Source: CAZUTK01 sp964623265 (GTDB taxonomy: Bacteria; Electryoneota; B3-LCP). From it: 64,000 nucleotides of DNA. How positions within the stretch are numbered: position 1 is the stretch's first letter; each line of letters starts with the position of its first letter. The notes under the pieces are model-generated. The model did no database searches and was not told the DNA's origin. It saw nothing but the letters and a program-made list of their open reading frames with translations. The position numbers and the translations under genes were made by a program. Positions 51,203 to 62,100 of the stretch are shown here, one piece after another. The stretch lies in assembly GCA_964623265.1 (NCBI GenBank), contig CAZUTK010000005.1, positions 10,573 through 74,572 of the forward strand, in the 5' to 3' direction.

Positions 51203-53902
51203 TCATCGCCGGCGGTGACGGGGCGGTTTCGTCGCGTGCAAGCTATGCTTAATTCGATCTTCCGTGATCGGCAGATCCGTGAATTCCACGCCCAGCGCGT
51301 CGCAGACGGCGTTGGCGACGGCGGGGGCCGTCCCCACCAGAGCCGGTTCGCCGATGCCGCGCGCGCCGAAGGGACCCAGTGTGTCGGGGGATTCGAGGAA
51401 TTCGATCGAAATTTGCGGAATATCCGACGCCCGCGGGGTGCGGTATCGGTCGAAATTCAGCGTTGTAGGATAACCGTTTTCCACCCGATATTCCTCGAAC
51501 AATGCCATGCCGATTCCCTGCGCGACCGCTCCGATGACCTGCCCCCTCAGCGCCTGCCGGTGGATGACTCTGCCCACATCGTGGCACGCCGCCAGCCGCA
51601 GAACCTTGACTCTGCCGGTCTTCAGGTTGACTTCCACTTCCGCCGCTTGAGCGCCCCAGGCGTAGGTGGCGTAGGCGACGCCCTGACCGGTCTCGTCGTC
51701 CAGCTTCGTCGTGGGGACGGAGAAACGGGTGAAGGCGTCGGTCGGCTGCCCCAGTTCCGTCAGGCGGTGATGGATTTTTCGCAGTGCGTCTTCATCCGTT
51801 GACAGAAAACGGAGATTCTGTTCGAAGCAGAATTGATCCAGCCTCTGCCGCAGTTTTTCGCAGACGTTCTGCACGGCTCTGCCCGTGATGGTCGTCTGAC
51901 GCGAGGCGACGGTGGAACCGGAATCCGGAGTCAGCTCGCTGTCGGCGGCCAGTAGATCCACGCGGTCGAAATCCGTTTCGAGAGCTTCTGCGGCGATCTG
52001 GCGGAAGATGGTCGAGGAGCCCTGACCGTAGTCCACCGTGCCGACCCGCAGGATGAAGCGCCCTTGCGCCGTCAGTTCGACACGGGCGCCGGAGATATCG
52101 GGGATGCCTCCTCCGTAGCCGATGCCGTAGAAGAGGGCGGCGACGCCGACGCCTCTTTTAACGGTTGTGGATTTGTTCTTGGATTTTGCGGCGGGGCGGA
52201 TCGCCGCGGTGACGGAGTTGAGGCAGCGATCCAAGGTTACTTTTAAGGAAGGAGGTAATTCCTGCGTCGCCGTCCGGCCGCCGTCGCGCAGGAGATTGCG
52301 GCGGCGCAGTTCCACCGGATCGAATCCCCAAGCTTTCGCCGCCATATCGAGGTGTCGTTCCGCGGCGTAGAGCACCTGTGTCGCTCCGAAGCCGCGGAAT
52401 GCGCCGGAGTAAGCGTTGTTGGTGTAAACGGATCTGCCCAGGATGCGGATGTTGGGAATCTCGTAGGGACCCGAAGCGTGCACGCAGGCTTTGCGCAGGA
52501 TGTTCGGCGCCCAGGAGGTATAGGCGCCGGTGTCGGCGATCAATTCGAGATCCAGAGCGGTCAACCTGCCGTCGGCGTCCGCCGCCAGACGGCGGCGGAT
52601 GATCATAGGGTGGCGTTTGGTGGTGGATCGAAAGGATTCCTCGCGGGTCAGCACGATGCGCACTGGACGCTTCAGTTTGTAAGCCGCCAGCGCCGCCAGG
52701 GGCTGCACCACCATATCTTCCCGCTTGCCGAAGGCGCCGCCGGTGGGGGATTGAATCACCCGCAGTTCGTGTCTGCCGAGGTTCAGGATGCGGCAGAGTT
52801 CCGCGCGGTCGAAGAAGACGTTTTGAGTCGGGGCGATGACGGTGAGCCTGCCGGCGTCGTCGAACGTCGCCAGGACTGCTTCGTTTTCCATCGGGGCGTG
52901 TTCCACCAGCGGGGTGCGGAAGACGGCTTCGTGGCGCAGCGCCGCCTCGCGGAATGCTCGTTCCACGTCCCCTCGCCGGATCTTGCGTTCCGCCGCCAGA
53001 TTGCCCTTTTCGAAGAGTTTGACCGCATCCTCTTTCAGCGCCGCTTCTGGATCTGTGACCGCGGGGAGCGGCTCATATTCGACTTCGATTTGCGAGACGG
53101 CTCGCCGGGCGTCGGATTCGCTTTGCGCCACCACCAGCGCGACCTTGTCACCGACGAAACGCACGCGGTCTCCGCACAGAACCGGCTGATCCTTCGCGGC
53201 TTTCCCGTAATGATTGTCGCCGGGGACGTCCGCGGCGGTGAAGACGGCGACGACGCCGGGCATCGAAGCGGCTTTCGCCGCATCTATCCGGCGTATGAGG
53301 GCGTGCGGATATTGCGCCCAGAGGACGGCTCCGTGCAGCATCCCCGGCGCGGCGAGATCCGCGGCGTAGCGGATACCGCCTGATACCAACGCTTCCGCGC
53401 CGGTGCGCAGAGGCGAAGATCCGAGCGTTCCCGGAAGATCCCCACCGCTGACCTCCCCCGCCAGCACCCGTTCGACTGCTTCGATCATCTGGAGATAGCC
53501 CGTGCAGCGGCAGAGATGCGGTGCCAGAGCGGCGACGACATCTTCCGCATCCGGATGCGGGTTTCTCTCCAGCAGAGCCGTGAGGGACATCACGATGCCG
53601 GAAGTGCAATACCCGCACTGCACGGCTCCGGCTTCGAGCAGCGCCTGCTGAACAGCGGTTAAGCCATCCGAACTCAGCCCTTCCACCGTCAGCACGTGTT
53701 TGCCTTCCACGGCTTTTGCCTTCGTGCGGCAGGAGAGAGTGGGGCGGCCGTTGACCAGCACCATGCAGGCGCCGCACTTGCCGATCCCGCAGCTCTGTTT
53801 GGCGCCGGTCAAGCCGAAGTCTTCCCGCAAGACGCGGATGAGCGGTCGGTCGGCGGCGCCGCGATAGGTGACGGTGCGGTCGTTGAGGTGGAAGGTGATC
53901 AT
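51203..53902 (-). CDS. Molybdenum hydroxylase, single-chain aldehyde oxidoreductase (MOP) type
   Basis: 899 residues combining the iron-sulfur and molybdenum parts of the xanthine oxidase family. [2Fe-2S] cluster I: C38, C43, C46, C58. Cluster II: C96, C99, C131, C133. From about 165 the molybdopterin domain runs to the end, with GGAFGKREDMVVQPLAALAAY, AFRGFGATQVLYAAERHLDMAA, QTTITGRAVQN and the catalytic Glu in GARGIGEPALVG. No FAD domain is fused or encoded beside it, as in Desulfovibrio aldehyde oxidoreductase (about 907 residues). It hydroxylates aldehydes or heterocycles with water as oxygen donor; substrate unknown. It lies 51 bp downstream of the MetE-core-like gene and is probably co-transcribed. 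Confidence 0.93.
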   Translation of the reverse strand: MITFHLNDRTVTYRGAADRPLIRVLREDFGLTGAKQSCGIGKCGACMVLVNGRPTLSCRTKAKAVEGKHVLTVEGLSSDGLTAVQQALLEAGAVQCGYCTSGIVMSLTALLERNPHPDAEDVVAALAPHLCRCTGYLQMIEAVERVLAGEVSGGDLPGTLGSSPLRTGAEALVSGGIRYAADLAAPGMLHGAVLWAQYPHALIRRIDAAKAASMPGVVAVFTAADVPGDNHYGKAAKDQPVLCGDRVRFVGDKVALVVAQSESDARRAVSQIEVEYEPLPAVTDPEAALKEDAVKLFEKGNLAAERKIRRGDVERAFREAALRHEAVFRTPLVEHAPMENEAVLATFDDAGRLTVIAPTQNVFFDRAELCRILNLGRHELRVIQSPTGGAFGKREDMVVQPLAALAAYKLKRPVRIVLTREESFRSTTKRHPMIIRRRLAADADGRLTALDLELIADTGAYTSWAPNILRKACVHASGPYEIPNIRILGRSVYTNNAYSGAFRGFGATQVLYAAERHLDMAAKAWGFDPVELRRRNLLRDGGRTATQELPPSLKVTLDRCLNSVTAAIRPAAKSKNKSTTVKRGVGVAALFYGIGYGGGIPDISGARVELTAQGRFILRVGTVDYGQGSSTIFRQIAAEALETDFDRVDLLAADSELTPDSGSTVASRQTTITGRAVQNVCEKLRQRLDQFCFEQNLRFLSTDEDALRKIHHRLTELGQPTDAFTRFSVPTTKLDDETGQGVAYATYAWGAQAAEVEVNLKTGRVKVLRLAACHDVGRVIHRQALRGQVIGAVAQGIGMALFEEYRVENGYPTTLNFDRYRTPRASDIPQISIEFLESPDTLGPFGARGIGEPALVGTAPAVANAVCDALGVEFTDLPITEDRIKHSLHATKPPRHRRR

Positions 53903-53953
53903 AAGGCGGTTTGCGAGGTAGTCGGCGCCGATGCGCTCATCGAACGGCGGGAC

Positions 53954-55054
53954 TCAGCTTTTTCTTTTTTTCGGCTTCTTTTCTTCGAAATTCGCACGGA
54001 CGGACTCCGAAAGACCGGCTAACAGTTGCAGGGCTTCTTCCGCCTGAGCGAACTTCAGGGCTCCCAGCCCGCAGGCCGGTGTCAGCAGGGACTGCCGCAG
54101 CAGGAGATTTTTCGCAATCCCCTGCCGCGTCAATTCGGCGGCTTTTTCGAGGAAATCCGTTTGCAACTGCGAGACCGCTTCTTGCCGCGGCAGAGCGATC
54201 AGTTCGGACAGCCGGGCGGTGACGGGGACGATCCCCCAGGCAAGCACGCCGCCGCGCTGTAAAAAGGCGCGAAGGGATTTGGCGTGCGGCAGAAGACTCG
54301 GGAAGTGTTCGTCGGCGTCGAAGTTGATGACGTCCACATCCGCTTCTAAAAGCAGAGACCAGTCGGCGTCGCCGCAGCAATGCACGCCCGCCAGCGCGCC
54401 CTCCAGCCGGATGGCGAGGATCATCTCGCGCAAAGAAGCGACCACTCGCGATCGGGGGATCTGAAAGAAGGCGGTTCCGTAGCTGGACAGATGCGGTTCA
54501 TCCAGGAAGATCAGAACCGGGACGCCCAGTCGCATCAGACGACGCACCTGCCAGCGGGCTTTCAGTGCGAGGGATTGGCGCACCGCGTCGAAGATTTCAT
54601 CCTGATGCAGGATGGGGCGGTCGCGGCGGTCGGTGATCATCCATCCCATGCTGATCGGTCCGGTAATCTGCCCCTTGACCATCTGCAGCTGCGCGGGTTT
54701 GGATCTCCAGAGCCGTTCGATGAAGGCGTGGAATCCACGGGCGTAAGCCCGAGTAATAGCGAAATAGTCCAGGTCTTGGGCTGACACGTGGGCGTAGAAC
54801 GGTTCCAGCACCGCATGAACGTCTCCGCATACGTCCAGCATCAAGCGATCCTTTTTCGGGTCGAAGCGCAGAAAGGGCATTCCTTCAGAGAACTGCGCGG
54901 CGAGAGATTCGCAGCGGTCGGCGTTCGGCAGTTGGGGCCAGGCGGGGATTTGGGGGAGATAGCGCAGGATCAGTTCGATGCCGTCCAGAGGGTTGACGTG
55001 CGGCAGGCTGCCCACGGCGGTCGGCAGGCAGTGGGGTGAAAAACCTCGGGTCAT
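53954..55054 (-). CDS. MetE-core-like (cobalamin-independent methionine synthase / UROD superfamily) methyltransferase
   Basis: 366 residues from the ATG at 55054, where homology begins (TAVGSLPH); the frame is open to 55189 but that would overlap the neighbouring gene. It covers only the C-terminal catalytic barrel of MetE. Zinc-ligand elements are visible: LDEPHLS (Glu), GVHCCGDADW (His and Cys) and TPACGLGAL (Cys). Stand-alone core MetE proteins in some anaerobes take methyl groups from corrinoid proteins to make methionine; others act on unrelated thiols. No ribosome-binding site is seen, as the leader is pyrimidine-rich. The molybdenum hydroxylase follows on the same strand. Confidence 0.75.
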   Translation of the reverse strand: MTRGFSPHCLPTAVGSLPHVNPLDGIELILRYLPQIPAWPQLPNADRCESLAAQFSEGMPFLRFDPKKDRLMLDVCGDVHAVLEPFYAHVSAQDLDYFAITRAYARGFHAFIERLWRSKPAQLQMVKGQITGPISMGWMITDRRDRPILHQDEIFDAVRQSLALKARWQVRRLMRLGVPVLIFLDEPHLSSYGTAFFQIPRSRVVASLREMILAIRLEGALAGVHCCGDADWSLLLEADVDVINFDADEHFPSLLPHAKSLRAFLQRGGVLAWGIVPVTARLSELIALPRQEAVSQLQTDFLEKAAELTRQGIAKNLLLRQSLLTPACGLGALKFAQAEEALQLLAGLSESVRANFEEKKPKKRKS

Positions 55055-55136
55055 AGGGGAGGTGAGTTCTGATAACAACCAAGTTCGCCGGCTGTCAATA
55101 AAGCGCAGCGGAATTGCCGTCCGGTGCAGTAATTTG

Positions 55137-56042
55137 TTAGCCTTTTTGCTTTCGTTGAATATATAAGCCGCCACCTGGGTTCTTGGCACATAAAGGCATT
55201 TTCTCTTTTATTAGATCGCCGAATATAAAATGAACGTAGGTATTGAAAAATAGGATCTTCCATTCGAAATTATAAGACAAGAACGCGCGCAGAAAGTAAT
55301 TTTCATTCCAGAACCGTCCCCCCATTAACCACTCAGGCGGATAATCAAACGGATAAAATACGTCATGAAAATGGACAACAACACCTGGTTGCAGACGCGG
55401 CAGAATTTCAAACATCAGCAATAGCAAGTCACTGCCGCACTTCACAACGTGACTTGAGTCAATGAATAATAAATCACCTGATTGTAAACTCAACAAAATT
55501 TCAGTTGGAACTTCTTGGATCTTTCTATCCATTAATCGGATCTGTTTTCTGTCGCCCTCATGAAGCAGACTAATAAGCCGATCCGGATATGGTTCAATGA
55601 AAGTAATTTCCGGTCGTTGAGAAAAAACACGGTCAATGGTATCCAACATCACTGCCGATGAAAATCCTGACCCGATTTCAATGATTCTCTTCGGCATGTA
55701 CTTTCTTAAAAAACAATAAAGAAAAATGGCATCTGAATAGCAGAACCACATATTATGATAATAGTACCTATGTCCAGGGGTCTGTTCTTCCGGAAATGGC
55801 AGGTCTTTATAGAAAAGAGCGTATTCAGTAAGTAATTCATATTGTTCCTGTTCGTTCAGCTCAATTCCCAAGAGCTCTCGGTTGGGTGGCTTTCTTGATT
55901 TGACATACGCGAGAACATCTTCTTTTGACGGAATGGGGGAATAGTAATGACCTGCCGGATATGCTCCATGCTTTCTCATCTTCCCGCTGAGGTTCTTAAT
56001 GAATGGCGCGTTGTTGATCAGGGTTTTAATGGTCCGGGTCAT
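55137..56042 (-). CDS. Class I SAM-dependent methyltransferase (Methyltransf_24-like), probably acquired
   Basis: 301 residues. The SAM-binding motif IIEIGSGFSSAVMLDTI is followed by TFIEPYP and the later DLLFIDSSHVVKCGSDL and VVHFHDVFYPFD, the pattern of the Methyltransf_24 group often found with glycan or lipid-linked substrates. Base composition is markedly more AT-rich than the flanking genes, suggesting recent transfer. It has its own promoter and stands alone between the giant kinase and the MetE-like gene. Substrate unknown. Confidence 0.82.
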   Translation of the reverse strand: MTRTIKTLINNAPFIKNLSGKMRKHGAYPAGHYYSPIPSKEDVLAYVKSRKPPNRELLGIELNEQEQYELLTEYALFYKDLPFPEEQTPGHRYYYHNMWFCYSDAIFLYCFLRKYMPKRIIEIGSGFSSAVMLDTIDRVFSQRPEITFIEPYPDRLISLLHEGDRKQIRLMDRKIQEVPTEILLSLQSGDLLFIDSSHVVKCGSDLLLLMFEILPRLQPGVVVHFHDVFYPFDYPPEWLMGGRFWNENYFLRAFLSYNFEWKILFFNTYVHFIFGDLIKEKMPLCAKNPGGGLYIQRKQKG

Positions 56043-56068
56043 GATTCTTTTACAGGTTGCCAGAATGT

Positions 56069-56097
56069 AATATACAGTGAGTCCGTTTCCCAGGCAA
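56069..56097 (-). promoter_or_regulatory. Promoter of the AT-rich methyltransferase gene
   Basis: On the minus strand TTGCCT (56092-56097), 17 bp, TATATT (56069-56074). The -10 is near consensus; the leader would be about 20 bases. It lies in the gap after the giant kinase gene. Confidence 0.45.
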
Positions 56098-56147
56098 GCC
56101 TTTTTTGCTCGACTGACGATGACGACGCGACGCTTATGTCTGCCTGA

Positions 56148-59100
56148 TCACGGTTCGACGGTTTCCGGGATCTCCTCCGCCGGTTCTTGATCGCCGGAAG
56201 CTTCCGCAGTCGAATCCGCTGAAGGGGCGTTTTCGGTCTTATAGGGGATGTAAACCCGGAAGATCGTCCCCTCTCCGGGTCGGGAGAGGACTTCGAAACG
56301 GGCGTCGTATTTTTTCAACAGCTGATATGCGCTGGAGAGTCCCAATCCGGTGCCGCTGGGTTCATCGCCTTTCTGCTTGCCGTTCACCGGTTTGGTGGTG
56401 AAGAAGGGATCGAAGATGCGCTCTTGATATTCCGGCGGAATGCCGCAGCCGGTGTCGCGGATCTCGATCAAGATTTTCCCATCCGAACAGGCTTCGGTCT
56501 TCACGCTGAGCTTCTTTTCAGGCGTATCGTGCATGGCGTCAATGGCGTTCTTGATAATGTTCAGGAGGGATTGGGAGAAATCGCCGTAAACGCCCTGCAC
56601 CATCGGCAGATTCGGGTCGAATTGATATTCCTTCTTGATGCGGTGTTTGAAGACCAGATCCGCGTTCAGGAATTTCAGCTCTTCCACCAGCAGTTGATTC
56701 AGGTCAATGGGGCGCTTTTCGAGATCTTGTTCCTGGCGGCTCTTGTAGAGCATATTGTTGATGATGGCGGAGATGCGCTGAGCCTGGTTCAGGATGTCGT
56801 CGAGGTAGGGGATGTTGTCCTGCGTCATCTTGAGCAGTTCGATGTGGTTGATGATGCCCTGCAGAGGCACGTTCAGGTTGTGGCCGATGCCGGCGGCTAA
56901 CATGCCGATGGAGGAGAGCTTGGCGTGCTGCATAATCTCCATCTGCATCTCTTTCTGCCGGGCTTCCAGTCGCTTCCGTTCGGTGATGTTGCGGAGGATG
57001 CCCTGCACGGCTGGTTTGCCTTCGTAGGTGGTGTAGTTGACGCTGACGTCGAAGTCGAGGATTTCACCGGACTTGGAGAGCCCTTGAAATTCGTAGTTAG
57101 GGGACAGCTTTTCGCCGGCGGCGCTGCGGCGGGCGCGTTCCTCGATCAAGGGCACGGAATCGGGCGCGACGAGCTTGATGAAGTCGAAGTCCGGGCGGTT
57201 GACTTCCTCGAGGGTATAACCCAGCAGCTCTTCGAATTTCTTGTTGACGTAGACGAAGCGCTTCCCCTGCAGGATGTAGATGGCGTCGTTGGAGTTATCG
57301 AACAGGTTGCGGAATTTCGCTTCGGAATCGAGGACGCGTTCGATCAATCGGTGGTGCTGGATGAAGAGAGCCAGCTGGGATTGGATCTGTTCCAGCAGCG
57401 TTTCATGGCGCTGCGTATAGACGGCGGGCTGGTCGGCTGCCAGATAGAGCATGCCTAGAGGTACGCCTCCGTTGACCAGCGGAGCGGCGATGTAAGACCT
57501 CATACCCAGCTGGCGCAGATTTCGTTCGAAGGTCGTTCCGGTTTCCGGGATATACGCTTGGATCCGGTTGCGTTTGTCGTGGAGGATCTGCTGGGTCAGC
57601 GATCCCTTGTACGTTTCGAAGTATTCTCCGGGGACTTCCATAAAGCCGTCCAGATCGCTGCCTTCCTCTGCGGCGACCATGACCAAATCCATCTGATCTT
57701 TTTCCTTCTGGATCAGCGACAGAGCCAGCATCCGGTGGGGCACCAGCTCCTTCAGTTCCGCGCTGATGCCGCGCAGAGCGCGTTCCGGATCCAACTCACC
57801 CAGCAGGAGCCGGTTGACGTTCAGGATGGCTTCCTTTTCCCTCTCCGCATATTTCTGGCGGGTGATATTGCGGATGGTGCCCATATAGGCGGGTTGACCT
57901 TGGTATTCGATCTCGTTGATCGTCATTCGGACGAAGACGCGCGTGGTTTGATCCTTGTGGAGGGCGCGGAACTCGTATTCCCGGGGGATATCCTCGCCGG
58001 CTTTACGGCGGCGGTGCCGATCCACCACCATTTCGCGGTCTTCCGGGGCGATGGTTTTCCAGAATTCCAGACCTGTCACTTCTTCGGGCATATACCCGAC
58101 CATTCGGATCAAGGCTTCATTGGCGAACACGAACTTATCATCCTGGAGGATGAAGACTCCATCCTGCATATTGTCCACCAGGATGCGGTATTTCAGTTCG
58201 GATTGCCGCAGCGCTTCTTCATCCCGCCAGCGCTGAATCGCCACGGCGTACAGCGACGCCAGGCGTTCCAGAACCTGCAGATCCTCATCCGTGTAGTCGC
58301 GGTCCGGATTTGCCAGAGCGATCTGACCGACAAGAGTGCCGCCGATGAAGGCGGGCACCGAGAGGAAGCGTTCGATGGGGATGTGTCCTTCCGGAGTGCC
58401 GCTGGCGCGGGGGTCCTGCGCCGGCTGATTCGTCAGGATCGGTTTACAATTCTTCAGCACCCAGCCCCAGAGCCCTTCGAAATGCTTGAAGATTTTTTCT
58501 TTCCCTTCGACGCGGCATTGATCCCAGACGCCCTGGGTCATCGTCGGGGCGACCAGGAAGCCGGATTGCGCGTCCAGGTATCCGACGAATCCCAGCCGGC
58601 TGCCGGTCAGATGCAGGGCGTGCGAGTAGATCATATCGGAGATCTCTTCGATCGGCGCTGACCGCAGGAGCGCCCGCGAAATCTCGGCGAGGATCGCGTT
58701 CACTTCGGCTTCCCGTGCCAGAGCGGCTTCTACCTTTTTGGTCTCGGTGATATCCCGAAACACCCCCAGAACTCCCGTCAGTTCGCTGCGGTCGTCCATC
58801 ATTGGGGTGGCGGTGATGATCAGCGTGCGCTTTTCGCCGTCTTTTCGCAGGATATTCAGTTCGTAGTTGCTGCGGACGCCTGCGTAGCGGGTGGCGGTGT
58901 GGCGGCGCACGCGCTGGAAATCCTCCTCCGAAAGGAATTCGCGCAGATTCCTCTGAAAGAGCCCGCCGGGTTCGACGCCGAAAAGCTTTTCCGCAGCGGG
59001 ATTGGCGAAGGTGAAGTTCTCTTCCAGGTCAATGATGCAGACGCCTTCGCCCTGATTTTCGACCAGCAGCCGGAAGCGCTCCTCGCTCTGCTGCAGAGCC

Positions 59101-62100
59101 GTTTCCGCTCGTTTCTGTTCCGTGATGTCGGCGATGAAGCCTTCCAGAGCCTGCAGTTCGCCGTTTTCCGCAAAGACGCCCTGCCCCTGTTCCCAGACCC
59201 ATTTTTCTTCACCGGACGCGGTCTTGATCCGATAGGTCATGCGGTAATTCGTCTTGTTTTGCAGCGCCTTCTGCACCGCGTTCCAGACGGTATCCCTGTC
59301 GTCGGGGACGATGATATCGCCGTAGGTGATTTTTCCGCCTTCCATAATTTCTTCGGGACCATATCCGGTCAATTCGAAGCAGCCCTGGCTGACGTATTCC
59401 ATTTCCCAATTTCTCTCGTTCTTGCAGCGGTACGCCATCCCGGGCAGGTTGCTCATCAGCGTCGTCAGTGCTCGTTGATTTTCCTGGAGAGCCAGCGCGG
59501 TGCGCTTTAGGTCGGTGATGTCAATCAGCGTGCCTTCGAGGATTTCAAGTTCCCCGCTTTCCTCTTCGATCAGGCTCACGTTTTCCAGCACCCAGACGTC
59601 GGATCCATCACGTCGCTTGAGTTTTTGTTCTAAGTTGGTGATGCTGCTTTTTTCGTAGAGTTGAGCCAGGAATGCCGCTCGTTCCGCTTGTTTTTCATAG
59701 AGGTCGTGCGCCATCAACTGCAGAGCTTCCTCGCGGGACGCATACCCGAAGATTTTGGCGAAGGCGTCGTTGCAGTCGAGGATTTTTCCCGCCGGCGTCG
59801 TGCGGTAGACGCCCGCCAGATTGCGTTCGAACAGGAGGCGATAGCGCTGTTCCGAGGCTTGCAATGCCTCTTCCGCGCGCTTCTTTTGGGAAATATCTAT
59901 GAAACTCTCCAGCAAGCACGGTTTCCCGTTCAATATGATCCGGACGACGGTCTTCAGGATCGGCAGGATCCCGCCGTCGGATCGGGTCAGAAGGCATTCG
60001 GAATGATCCACTGATTCGCCCAAGTCTGTGACGGGACATTGTCCTACTTCGTTCGGGCAAATGAATTTGTGGCAACGCACCCCGACGATTTTTTCGATCG
60101 GATTTCCGATCATCTCCGCCGCGGTTCGGTTGGCATCCACGATGACGTGCGTTTCCGGGTCAATAATCAAGACGCCCGCATCGAAGGCGTTGAAGATCGT
60201 CTTCAGGCGATCTTCGCTTTCCCGCAGAGCGGCTTCTCGTTCTTTGCGTTCGGTGACGTCGCGGAAGTTCCAGACTCGGCCTGCGTTCTTCCCGTTTCTC
60301 CGCAGGGGGGATGAGTAACGTTCGAGGATCTGACCGTTTTTGAACTTGATCAGGTCGTAGGTTTCATCGTCGGACTGATAGGTCTGCTTCACTTTTTCGA
60401 GGAAGGATCGGGGTTCTTCCAGTTGTTCCAGGACGAAGGCGAGCAGTTGATCGTCGTCGCGGGTCGCGAGGATCTCGTCCGGAATCCCCCAGATTTGAGC
60501 GAAGCGGCTGTTGTAGTGCGTCACCCGCCCGCGGTCATCCACGACGAGGATGCCATCGGCGGTGGATTCAAGGGTTGCCGCCAGCAATTCCTCGTTCAAG
60601 CGCAGAGCCTCTTCGGTCTTCATCCTTTCCGTTACATCCCGCACAATGGCTTGCAGTTGGCGATCTTGGCCGACTTCGACGACATTCAGGCTGACTTCCG
60701 TGTCGAAAAGGGTGCCGTCCGGACGGCGGTGTTTCCAGTAGAAATGCCGGGATTCCCCCTGCAAAACGGACTGGATCAGCTCAAGGGCTTTTTCTCGGGA
60801 ATCCCTGCCGTCGGGCTGAGTTGCCGGAGAGAACTCGTAGGGTGTGTGCCCGAGGATCTGGTCGCGGGTGCAGCCGAACATCTCGAGGGTTTTTTCGTTG
60901 CAATCCACGAAGACATCTTCTTTCATCAGGAAGATCGCGTCGTTGGCGCTGGAGAAGAGAGTGCGGTATTTCTTCTCGTTCTCCTCCAGCTGCGCTTTCG
61001 CAGCTTTCTCTTCCGTGATGTCCTTGAAAATCGTGTAGACGCCTTCCGGCTTTTCCTGTCCGGGTTTGAACAGAGGAGTGGCGTCAATGCGGATCCAGCG
61101 GTACGATTCGAGGCGGGGGTTATAGACTCCCATCACAACATCCTGCACTCTGGATCCGGTCGTCAAGGCGACCATGGCGGGGTGTTCGGGTCCGGGGAAA
61201 TCGTTGCCGTCTTCGCGGATGGCACGCCAACGGGGATCCAGCGAGGTGCGCCACTGCATCTGCTCAAACGTCAAGCCGAAGATCTGTTCGGCGGCAGGGT
61301 TGGCGGAGACAATTTCGCCCCGCGCATTCTGGTGCACGATCCCCAGGGACATCGTTTCATACAGCGTGCGATATTTCTTCTCGGATTCGCGGATTATTTC
61401 CGCGGTCAATTTGCGCTGGGTGATGTCGCGGATGATGCCCATGCTGGCGGGTCTGCCTCGGTATTGGATCACGCCGGCGGAGATTTCCACGTCGAGGATG
61501 GTGCCGTGTTTCGTGAGCAGACGGGTTTCATAGAGGCTGGGCGCAGGCATGCCTGAGATGCGATTGTGGTAATACGACAATACTTTTTCCCTTTCTTCCG
61601 GGACGAGGAGAAGGTCGAAATGGTTTCTGATCTCATCGAAGGAGTAGCCTGTCATATTCAACAGCGCCTTATTGGCGAATTGCAAGGCATCGTCCTGCAG
61701 GATGAAGACCCCGTCGGTGGAGTGTTCCACGAGGGCGGAATACTTCTCTTCCGATTCACGCAGGGCCTCTTCCGCGAGTTTTTGCTGCGTGATTTCACCG
61801 GCGAAGTTCAGCGTCGCAGGCTTTTGCTCCCATTCGATTTTCACCGCGTTGATGCGCAGCCATTTGACCTGCTGGTTTTTATCCCGCACACGGAAATCGT
61901 AAATGTTCGGCAGAGATTCGCCTCGGATGCGACGGAGATGGCGGTCCACGACCAATGCGCGGTCTTCTTCGTGGATCAATTCGTCAATGGGGATGGCTGC
62001 CAGTTCGGCAGCGCTGTATCCCATAATCTCCACTAATTTGGGGTTGCAGTAGCAGATCTTCCGATCCTTGACGACGAAGATGGCTTCGTTGGCGTTTTCG

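Noticed and set aside
55055..55189. Upstream extension of the MetE-core-like gene by 45 codons
   Set aside because: It overlaps the neighbouring methyltransferase gene and lacks family similarity; the family start pattern begins at 55054.
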